From the NCBI GenBank assembly GCA_947599995.1, contig CANQFW010000045.1, forward strand, positions 1 through 11,272: a DNA stretch of 11,272 nt. Direction: 5' to 3'. This DNA is from an uncultured Clostridia bacterium. GTDB taxonomy: Bacteria; Bacillota; Clostridia; TANB77; CAG-508. Positions within the stretch are counted from its first letter, which is position 1. Every line of letters starts with the position of its first letter. Shown here one piece after another: positions 5,672-11,272 of this stretch. Both the position numbers and the translations under genes were made by a program. The notes beneath the pieces are model-generated. The model was not told the origin of the DNA. It saw only the letters and a program-made list of their open reading frames with translations, and ran no database searches.

Positions 5672-7571
5672 AGTAATTAATTCTGCTTTAGGAGGAGTTC
5701 TGTTTGTTGATGAGGCCTATTCTCTTGCACAATCACAAGGAGGAACTGGAGCAGAAGTAATTAGTACATTAATAAAGGCTATGGAAGATAATAAGGGAAA
5801 TTTAGTAGTTATCTTTGCTGGATATTCAAAAGAAATGCAAGAATTTATAAGGGCAAATTCAGGAATACAATCAAGAATAGGATATACTTTTGAATTTGCA
5901 GATTATACAGAAAATGAGTTATATGATATATTCAAACTAAAGGCTGATAAAATAGGATTTACAATAGATCAAGGAGCCGAAAAAAGATTAAGGGAAATTA
6001 TCAACTTTGGAAGAAATAGAAGAAATTTCGGAAATGGTAGATATGTTGATAATATATTACAAAAAACATTAACAAAACAAGCATCATTAGATTTAAAAGA
6101 CAAAGATGTATTGAAATTAACTGAAAAGAGTATTCCAACAATAGAAGAAATCATGACACAATCCTCAGGAGAAAGAAATCCAGATAAAATTAGCGAACTT
6201 TTTGATGAAATTGTTGGTATGGAGAATGTAAAGAAAGAAGTTATTGCATTAGGAAAATATGCTCAATTTAGAAATAAATTATCTAAAACTGCTGAGAATA
6301 GTTTACCAGAAATGAGATTACACATGTTATTTAATGGTGATGCAGGTACTGGAAAAACAACAATGGCAAGAAAAATAACAGAAATGCTATACAATATTGG
6401 GTGTATAAGAATAAATAAGTTAGTAGAAGTTGAAAGAAAAGATTTAGTCGGCGAATATATTGGAGAAACAGCACCTAAGGCAGAGAAAGTAATAGAAAGT
6501 GCATTAGGAGGAGTTTTATTTATTGATGAGGCATATAGTTTAACACCCAAAGACAATCCAAGAGATTTTGGACATGAGGCTATTAGTATATTGATAAAAG
6601 CAATGGAAGATCATAGAGATGAATTAGTTGTGATTTTTGCAGGATATACAAAGGAAATGAAAGATTTTGTTAATTCTAATTCAGGAATTGCATCAAGGAT
6701 TGGATATACTTTTGAATTTGAAAACTATAAAGATGAAGAACTATACAAAATATTTGAAATAAAATGCAAAAAATATTCTTTAAAAATAAGTAAAAATGTT
6801 AAAGAGAAAATTTTAGAAGTATTAAAATATTTTAGTAGTGTAGAAAACTTTGGTAATGGTAGATTTGTTGACAAACTATTACAAGAAATTCTGGTAAAAC
6901 ATGCTATAAATGAAAAACTTGATGAAAACATTAATAAGATAATGGTTGAAGATGTACCATCTATAAAGGATATGGTAGAAAAGACATTTAATAATGAGAA
7001 TAATTTAGTTATTCCTGCAGATATAGATAAGGAAACTAGGAGAAAAATAGCAATACATGAATTAGGACATGCTATAATTCACTATATTTATAAAGGTGAA
7101 ACCAATTTAAAAATTATCACAGTTATTCCAGAAGGTACTGGAGCATTGGGATATGTATTACATACTACACCTAAATCAAAGGTTTTATATACCAAAAGAG
7201 ATTATTTAGATGATATTGAGGAATTATTAGCAGGTAGAGCAGCAGAAGATATGTTTTTAGGAATGGATAATGTTTCAAGTGGCTGTTGGAACGATTTAGA
7301 AAAAGTAGCAAATATAATAAATTATATGCTTAAAGAATATGGAATGTCCGAAACTTTAGGATTAATTAGTGCTAGAAATATTAAACCAAGTTTAGAAATG
7401 GAACAGAAATTAGATACTGAGAAGAAAAAAGTATTAGATTCTTGTTATGAAAATGTAAAAGGTGTTTTAAAAACAAACAAGAAAATGTTTGATAAAGTAT
7501 TAGATGTTTTGATGGAAAAAGGAACAATAACAGGTGAAGAATTTACGAAATTGGTAAAAGGAGATAACTAA
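5631..7571 (+). CDS. AAA+ protease, C-terminal part: AAA+ - AAA+ - M41 peptidase
   Basis: Continuation of the preceding gene in the +1 frame. The TTG at 5631 has no ribosome site and is probably not a true start; homologous sequence resumes at 5643. Numbering from 5631: the rest of AAA+ domain 2 has Walker B VLFVDEAYSL (23-32) and arginine-finger motif SRIGYTFEF (81-89). AAA+ domain 3 has Walker A NGDAGTGKTT (235-244), Walker B VLFIDEAYSL (295-304) and R356. The C-terminus is an FtsH-family M41 zinc peptidase: HELGH (476-480; ligands H476 and H480, catalytic E477), then ELLAGRAAED, and third ligand D555 in the WND motif before EYGMS. Unlike FtsH there is no transmembrane N-terminus, so this is a soluble ATP-dependent protease. 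Domains 2 and 3 are so similar (VVIFAGY-KEM, NSGI-SRIGYTFEF) that an internal duplication is likely. A terminator follows. Confidence 0.8.
   Translation: MLHFLGQTPLKTGRVINSALGGVLFVDEAYSLAQSQGGTGAEVISTLIKAMEDNKGNLVVIFAGYSKEMQEFIRANSGIQSRIGYTFEFADYTENELYDIFKLKADKIGFTIDQGAEKRLREIINFGRNRRNFGNGRYVDNILQKTLTKQASLDLKDKDVLKLTEKSIPTIEEIMTQSSGERNPDKISELFDEIVGMENVKKEVIALGKYAQFRNKLSKTAENSLPEMRLHMLFNGDAGTGKTTMARKITEMLYNIGCIRINKLVEVERKDLVGEYIGETAPKAEKVIESALGGVLFIDEAYSLTPKDNPRDFGHEAISILIKAMEDHRDELVVIFAGYTKEMKDFVNSNSGIASRIGYTFEFENYKDEELYKIFEIKCKKYSLKISKNVKEKILEVLKYFSSVENFGNGRFVDKLLQEILVKHAINEKLDENINKIMVEDVPSIKDMVEKTFNNENNLVIPADIDKETRRKIAIHELGHAIIHYIYKGETNLKIITVIPEGTGALGYVLHTTPKSKVLYTKRDYLDDIEELLAGRAAEDMFLGMDNVSSGCWNDLEKVANIINYMLKEYGMSETLGLISARNIKPSLEMEQKLDTEKKKVLDSCYENVKGVLKTNKKMFDKVLDVLMEKGTITGEEFTKLVKGDN
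5639..5642 (+). other. Apparent single-base frameshift in the AAA+ protease gene
   Basis: Run TTTT in CCA TTT TCT CGG. Removing one T gives CCA TTT CTC GGA CAA ACA, encoding PFLGQT. This aligns with EYIGET of domain 3 and joins the two frames. Possible causes are a base-calling error, a true inactivating mutation, or +1 slippage of tRNA-Phe from UUU to the overlapping UUU. CGG, next in frame 0, is a rare codon in such AT-rich DNA. Confidence 0.75.
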
Positions 7572-7591
7572 TAGATCTCCTTATTTTTTTT
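7558..7591 (+). terminator. Intrinsic terminator of the AAA+ cassette
   Basis: Perfect 8-bp stem AAGGAGAT (7558-7565) / ATCTCCTT (7575-7582) with a 9-base loop containing the stop codon of the protease gene. It is followed by A and eight Ts (7584-7591). Confidence 0.85.
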
Positions 7592-7620
7592 ATCTCTTTT
7601 TTATATCTTTTAATGTTTTG

Positions 7621-7647
7621 AATTTGTTTCTATAAACAAATTTTTAT
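7621..7647 (+). terminator. Second hairpin, terminator-like
   Basis: Perfect 9-bp inverted repeat AATTTGTTT (7621-7629) / AAACAAATT (7634-7642) with a 4-base loop, running into Ts and an AT-rich tract. It may be a backup terminator behind the first. The stem is weak in GC, so an operator is an alternative. Confidence 0.4.
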
Positions 7648-7701
7648 ACTATTTTTCAGTGTTTTTTATATTATAATAAATTTTAATTCATAAAAAGTAT
7701 G

Positions 7702-7727
7702 TTTTATTAATATGTTTTTATTAATAA
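7702..7727 (+). repeat. Paired repeats just upstream of the 50-aa ORF
   Basis: TTTTATTAATA occurs twice in direct orientation (7702-7712 and 7716-7726, period 14). Because the core is palindromic, the same bases also form a 9-bp inverted repeat (7704-7712 / 7719-7727). They end six bases before the GGAGG of the small ORF. A TATAAT at 7672-7677, with a poor -35, could be its promoter. Binding-site or translational-control roles are possible but unproven. Confidence 0.35.
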
Positions 7728-7743
7728 GGCATGGAGGTAAATA

Positions 7744-7896
7744 ATGATAAATAAAAATGAAGAAAAAGAAGTTTATGAAATAGATAACCACAAATATATT
7801 GTAACATCAAAAGTAATAGATAATGCAAAAAGTATAAACAATTTATATGAGGCATTTTGTAAGTATGCACTAAAAAGATTAAATAATACAATCTAA
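7744..7896 (+). CDS. Small protein upstream of the recombinases, 50 aa
   Basis: ATG 7744 is preceded by GGAGG (7733-7737) at ideal spacing; stop TAA is at 7894-7896. The protein reads MINKNEEKEVYEIDNHKYIV, then TSKVIDNAKSINNLYEAFCK, then YALKRLNNTI: an acidic start, a short beta-like segment (HKYIVTSKV), then a helix. I recall similar short proteins, of the TnpW type, next to serine recombinases in clostridial elements, but I cannot confirm membership. Small size and position just before the recombinase operon make it a candidate recombination directionality factor or regulator. It has its own ribosome site, and a separate promoter for the recombinases begins 18 bases after its stop. Confidence 0.65.
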   Translation: MINKNEEKEVYEIDNHKYIVTSKVIDNAKSINNLYEAFCKYALKRLNNTI

Positions 7897-7913
7897 TAAT
7901 TATTAAAATAGAG

Positions 7914-7942
7914 CTGACTTTTGAAAAAAGACACGTTATAAT
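7914..7942 (+). promoter_or_regulatory. Promoter of the recombinase operon
   Basis: CTGACT (7914-7919), 17-base spacer, TATAAT (7937-7942): a good sigma-A pair. Just downstream, TGTAT (7943-7947) and ATACA (7954-7958) form a short inverted repeat at the likely transcription start, a possible operator. The recombinase ATG is at 7996. Confidence 0.6.
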
Positions 7943-7995
7943 TGTATCAGTAAATACATAAGGGTTGTTTTTCTTTGAAAAAGGAGGACAATTCT

Positions 7996-9621
7996 ATGGA
8001 TTATTTAGAATATAAACAAGCAAATGGTAGAAGTTTGTTTATTGAAACACAAAGTGATTGTTCTGCAAAATTTAAGGTTGCAGGATATTTAAGATTATCA
8101 AAGGAAGATGGTGATAAAGAAGAAAGTGATAGTATAATAAGTCAAAAAAATATTATCGAAAGTAAAATAAAAGAACTGGGAAATAATTTTGAATTAGTAG
8201 ATTTTTATATTGATGATGGATATACTGGACTAAATACAAATAGACCATCTTTTCAAAATATGCTAAAAGATATTGAAAGTAAAAAGGTAAATACAATCAT
8301 TACAAAAGATTTATCAAGGCTTTCAAGAAATAGTTTCGAGGCTAATTATTACATAGAACTATATTTTTTAGAAAGAAATATTAGATATATTTCAATATTA
8401 GATAATGTAGATACATTTTTAAAAAATTCTAATAATGATATGATACAATTTAAAACTCTCATAAATGATTGGTATAGTAAAGATATTTCTCGAAAAGTAA
8501 AATCAGGGGTATGGGCTAGAAAAGAAAAAGGATTATATTTAAGTTCAAGAGCACCTTTCGGATATTCAAAAAGTAAAGATAATAAAAATAAACTAATAAT
8601 AAATCAAGAACAAGCCAAAATAGTAAAGTTGATTTTTGAAAAATTTGATAATGGAGAAAAGCAAGTTGATATTGCAAGATATTTAAAAGAAAATAAATAT
8701 TTAGCACCAAGTAGTTATAATGATAGAGGTGTTTTAAGAAAAAATGTATATAATTGGAGTTCTAGTATAGGAAAGATTTTAAGAAATAAAGTTTATTTAG
8801 GGCATACAGAATACGGAAAAAGAATTAATTTAAGTTATAAATCTAAAAAAGTAAAATATATGCCTAGAGATGAATGGAAAATAGTAGAAAATACGCATGA
8901 GCCTATTATAGATGAAGAATTATTTGAGAGAGCCCAAAGAAAATTAAATGTTGAAGGAAAAACAAAGAGCCAAAAATATGAATGGCTTTTAAATGGATTA
9001 GTATATTGTAAAGAATGTGAATCTCAAATGATACTAAAAGTTGAATATACAAGTTCAGGAACAATAAAATCAAAAAGACTACATTGCCTTGAAGGAACAA
9101 GAAAGAATGGAAAAGTATTTTGCAATAGAAAAAGTAAGGGAATAAGCGAAGAAACAATAACAAAAATTGTATTAAAGAGTATAGCAAAGAAGATAGAAAA
9201 GTTTACTCATTCAGACAAAATCGAAAATCTTATTTTAAAACAATATAATGAGAACAATACCCAGATGTATGATGATACAATTAAAAACCTTGAAAGTCAA
9301 TTAGTAAAAGTTGAAAAAAATATAGCATCATTATATGAAGATTATAAAAATGAATTATTAGATGAAGATGATTACAAAAGATTTTATAAAAATGAGATAG
9401 AACGAAAAAATAGTATAAAAATAAATATTACCAGATTAATAGATGAAAGAGATAATAGACCTACATTAAGTCTTGAAAAATTAAAAACATTAATAAATGA
9501 ATTATCAAATGTAGATAAATGGACTAAGGACACCTTAGATGATATTATTTACAATGTGGAAGTGGATATAGAAAATAATGTGTTTATAAATTATAGATAT
9601 AACATTTTTGAAATGGTGTAA
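7996..9621 (+). CDS. Large serine recombinase 1, 541 aa
   Basis: Site-specific DNA integrase of the large serine recombinase class (TndX/TnpX/SpoIVCA type), which cuts and rejoins att sites through a 5'-phosphoserine link. I chose ATG 7996 because AAGGAGGA (7981-7988) lies just upstream; the in-frame TTG at 7975 precedes that site. The resolvase domain covers about residues 26-170, with nucleophile S35 in YLRLS and R33, the DDGYTG loop (73-78), NRPSF (82-86) and the arginine motif KDLSRLSRN (104-112). The recombinase domain starts near APFGYSK (186-192). The zinc ribbon is C338/C341 and C364/C376. A coiled-coil stretch spans about 424-485. The residues ahead of the catalytic core are longer than usual (about 26). 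Its stop codon is one base before the next recombinase's ATG. It is probably active: all expected motifs are present. Confidence 0.92.
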   Translation: MDYLEYKQANGRSLFIETQSDCSAKFKVAGYLRLSKEDGDKEESDSIISQKNIIESKIKELGNNFELVDFYIDDGYTGLNTNRPSFQNMLKDIESKKVNTIITKDLSRLSRNSFEANYYIELYFLERNIRYISILDNVDTFLKNSNNDMIQFKTLINDWYSKDISRKVKSGVWARKEKGLYLSSRAPFGYSKSKDNKNKLIINQEQAKIVKLIFEKFDNGEKQVDIARYLKENKYLAPSSYNDRGVLRKNVYNWSSSIGKILRNKVYLGHTEYGKRINLSYKSKKVKYMPRDEWKIVENTHEPIIDEELFERAQRKLNVEGKTKSQKYEWLLNGLVYCKECESQMILKVEYTSSGTIKSKRLHCLEGTRKNGKVFCNRKSKGISEETITKIVLKSIAKKIEKFTHSDKIENLILKQYNENNTQMYDDTIKNLESQLVKVEKNIASLYEDYKNELLDEDDYKRFYKNEIERKNSIKINITRLIDERDNRPTLSLEKLKTLINELSNVDKWTKDTLDDIIYNVEVDIENNVFINYRYNIFEMV

Positions 9622-9622
9622 A

Positions 9623-11140
9623 ATGAGAGAATATAAAGCAGCATTATATTTAAGACTTTCACATGAGGATATTCAAGAAAACAATAGTATTGAGGCTCAA
9701 AGAATGATTACAACAGAATATGCTATAAAGAATAAATACAATATTGTTGAGGAATATGTAGATAATGGATATTCAGGAATGTTAGATTCAAGACCTGGAC
9801 TTAATAGATTAATGATTGATATTGTAACAAATAAAATTAATATGGTAATAGTTAAAGACATAAGTAGATTAACAAGAGATAAAAATAAAACAGGATATTA
9901 TACTGAAATATTTTTTCCAGATAATGATGTTAGATTCATTTCAGTAACAGAGATGATTGATAGTGGCGAAAGATATGAAATTGATGATAGTATAATGCTT
10001 AGAGGAATAGTAAATCAGTATTATGTAGCAGATATTTCAAAGAAAATAAAATCAGTAAAAACTAACAAAAAGAAAAATGGAGAATATGTTGAACATTGCG
10101 TGCCTTATGGTTATAAAAAAGATAATGAAAATAAATATCTGGTTATTAAAGATGAGAAAGTAGCAGAAAATGTAAAACTTATTTTTCAAATGTATATACA
10201 AGGATATTCACAAAGTAAGATTGCAAAGCATTTAACTTCATTAGGAATAGATACTCCTAAAAAATATAAAGGACAAAATGTTCCTATAAATGAATGGAGA
10301 AATGATACTATAAGCAGAATTTTGAAAGATCCATTTTATACTGGAAAAATGATAATAAATAAGTATGTTACAGACTACAGAACAAAAAACACTAATAAGA
10401 CTCCAAGAAAAGATTGGATTATGATAGAAGGTAAGCATGAGGCATTAGTTTCAAAAGAAGATTATGAATTAGTACAAAAAATGATTGAAGAAAAGTTTTC
10501 TAAGCCAAAGCAAAAATATGATTACTTATTAAAAGGATTAGTATATTGTGGACATTGTAAATCAAGAATGCAGTATAAATATAGAACTAGAACAAAAGTA
10601 AGAGATAAAGTTTTAGAGAATTCTCAAAAATGCTGGTATTATAAATGCAGAATGTTATATAGATTTCCAAGTATCTGTAATAGAGGACATACAATACAAG
10701 AAAAAACTTTAAATAATATTGTAATTGACAATTTGAGTAAAAGATTATCTATGTTAAAAATTGATGAATGCACAGGAAAAGTTATAAATGAATATAAAAC
10801 AAAAGATGCAAATTACAAATTATTAGAACAATACAAAAAAAGAAAGAAAAAAATAGAATCCGATATTACAGTTCTGTATAATAAAAAACTTGAAGGAATA
10901 GTTTTAGCAGAAGATTTTAAAGAACAATACACAATTTTAAAGAATGAAACTAAAGAAATAGAATCTAAGATTTTAGAACTTGAACAAATATGTGATGTAT
11001 ATAATATAGATGAAAAATTACAAGGAATAATAATTGATTTTAAAAATGGAAAAGAACTTACAAATGATATTATGAAGTTATTAATTAAAAGAATAGAAGT
11101 CTATGAAGATATGAAAATCAACATAGAGTATAATGTTTAA
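9623..11140 (+). CDS. Large serine recombinase 2, 505 aa
   Basis: Second large serine recombinase, clearly diverged from the first. I chose ATG 9623 (MREYKAALYLRLS) over the TTG at 9608. The upstream stop and this start are joined as TAAAATG with only a weak ribosome site, implying translational coupling and roughly matched amounts of both enzymes. The nucleophile is S13 in YLRLS with R11. The loop DNGYSG (47-52), SRPGL (56-60) and KDISRLTRD (78-86) complete the catalytic set. The recombinase domain begins near PYGYKK (161-166). The zinc ribbon uses C309/C312 with C342 and C352 as the likely second pair. A coiled coil follows (about 398-457). Its length is typical. The two enzymes may act as a pair, as CcrA and CcrB of SCCmec do, or one may be specialised for excision; the sequence does not decide. 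Confidence 0.92.
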   Translation: MREYKAALYLRLSHEDIQENNSIEAQRMITTEYAIKNKYNIVEEYVDNGYSGMLDSRPGLNRLMIDIVTNKINMVIVKDISRLTRDKNKTGYYTEIFFPDNDVRFISVTEMIDSGERYEIDDSIMLRGIVNQYYVADISKKIKSVKTNKKKNGEYVEHCVPYGYKKDNENKYLVIKDEKVAENVKLIFQMYIQGYSQSKIAKHLTSLGIDTPKKYKGQNVPINEWRNDTISRILKDPFYTGKMIINKYVTDYRTKNTNKTPRKDWIMIEGKHEALVSKEDYELVQKMIEEKFSKPKQKYDYLLKGLVYCGHCKSRMQYKYRTRTKVRDKVLENSQKCWYYKCRMLYRFPSICNRGHTIQEKTLNNIVIDNLSKRLSMLKIDECTGKVINEYKTKDANYKLLEQYKKRKKKIESDITVLYNKKLEGIVLAEDFKEQYTILKNETKEIESKILELEQICDVYNIDEKLQGIIIDFKNGKELTNDIMKLLIKRIEVYEDMKINIEYNV

Positions 11141-11195
11141 TTATCTAAAATTAAGCATTTTAAAAACAGAAAAAAACTTCAACAATTTTCACTAG

Positions 11196-11209
11196 CCAGA
11201 TGAGCGGAG
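11196..11209 (+). other. attR (right attachment junction)
   Basis: CCAGATGAG (11196-11204), one extra C, then GGAG (11206-11209), followed by amidase coding sequence. Left of it lies the AT-rich tail of the element. The inferred attB is CCAGATGAG-GGAG-CACAAAG; the inferred attP is CCAGATGAGC-GGAG-GTAAAATG. Confidence 0.75.
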
Positions 11210-11272
11210 CACAAAGTAGTAATGGAACAACAGAAGCGGCTACAAATTTGGCAATAGCGTTTAAACTTCAAA
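11209..11272 (+). pseudogene. cwlD: 3' portion of interrupted amidase gene (CwlD-like), running off the window
   Basis: The open frame reads AQSSNGTTEAATNLAIAFKL to the window end. Preceded by GGA (11206-11208), it continues PDEG of the left fragment: PDEGAQSSNGTTEA is the expected run of Amidase_3 domains, where the E of TTEA is the likely second zinc ligand. An in-frame ATG lies at 11200-11202, created by attR, but it has no ribosome site. In the integrated state this part should not be made as a working enzyme. The element inserts between the first zinc-ligand histidine and the rest of the active site. Confidence 0.8.

Larger units (their letters stand above)
81..11208. mobile_element. Integrative element with two large serine recombinases, inserted in an amidase gene
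   Basis: About 11.13 kb separates the two halves of one amidase reading frame. The ends share CCAGATGAG (69-77 and 11196-11204) and a GGAG core (78-81 and 11206-11209). Two tandem large serine recombinases sit at the right end, next to attR, as is usual for this integrase class. The interior is far more AT-rich than the amidase flanks. Contents are two minus-strand small genes, a three-gene AAA+ protease cassette, one small ORF and the recombinases. No relaxase, type IV secretion, replication or phage structural gene is visible, so the element is either mobilised by others or moves only as a circle. Exact boundaries depend on where in GGAG the strands exchange. Confidence 0.85.

Noticed and set aside
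5317..6931. Minus-strand open frames of 61-97 codons within the AAA+ protease gene.
   Set aside because: They are shadows of the strongly conserved plus-strand coding sequence, with no ribosome sites and no plausible products.
7621..7727. CRISPR-like or iteron-like repeats in the AT-rich gap before the 50-aa ORF.
   Set aside because: Only two short copies of one 11-mer and one hairpin; no regular array and no spacer structure.
7935..7960. Possible sigma-E (sporulation) promoter before the recombinases: AATACATA resembles CATACAnT.
   Set aside because: About six of eight positions match, but I find no sigma-E -35 element at the right spacing, and a good sigma-A pair lies just upstream. No sequence support for sporulation control of the recombinases.
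7975..7995. TTG start for recombinase 1 seven codons upstream.
   Set aside because: The ribosome site AAGGAGGA lies inside this extension and directly serves the ATG at 7996.
8516..10438. Minus-strand open frames of 64-93 codons within the two recombinase genes.
   Set aside because: Hydrophobic, Phe/Leu-rich translations typical of antisense reading of AT-rich genes. The plus strand is clearly coding.

Overview
The window looks like a low-GC, spore-forming Firmicute (probably Clostridia). About 11.1 kb of very AT-rich DNA lies inside a cell-wall amidase gene. By hand count the outermost 80 bases on the left are about 42% GC and the last 64 on the right about 38%; the DNA between is much more AT-rich. 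The left edge (3-80) encodes the start of an N-acetylmuramoyl-L-alanine amidase domain (VVVVDAGHG, then PDEG). The right edge (11209-11272) continues the same protein in frame (GAQSSNGTTEAATNL...). The best match from memory is CwlD, the spore-cortex amidase. Joining base 80 to base 11209 restores an unbroken frame. The region between therefore behaves as a site-specific integrative element with recognisable attL and attR.

Inside the element, left to right: a small decayed gene next to attL (87-350); a bidirectional terminator; two small unknown genes on the minus strand (365-987); a divergent promoter region with three copies of an ATCAAATT-type motif; a plus-strand cargo operon (1215-7571); a strong terminator; a 50-residue ORF (7744-7896); and two tandem large serine recombinases (7996-11140) ending next to attR. 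I see no replication, conjugation, capsid or known regulator genes.

The cargo operon has three genes. The first encodes a TPR-like protein with a C-terminal zinc ribbon. The second encodes an unrecognised 325-residue protein. The third encodes a very large AAA+ protease: a cysteine-rich N-terminus, a degenerate AAA-like domain, two intact CbbX/SpoVK-type AAA+ domains, and an FtsH-type M41 zinc peptidase domain (HELGH). The protease gene is split by an apparent one-base frameshift at 5639-5642, inside the second AAA module.

My reading is a compact serine-recombinase element carrying an AAA+ protease cassette of unknown purpose (defence or protein quality control are guesses). Its insertion in a sporulation amidase gene raises the possibility of skin-like excision that rebuilds the gene during sporulation. 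The sequence supports exact frame restoration. It does not show that excision happens or that it is developmentally timed.
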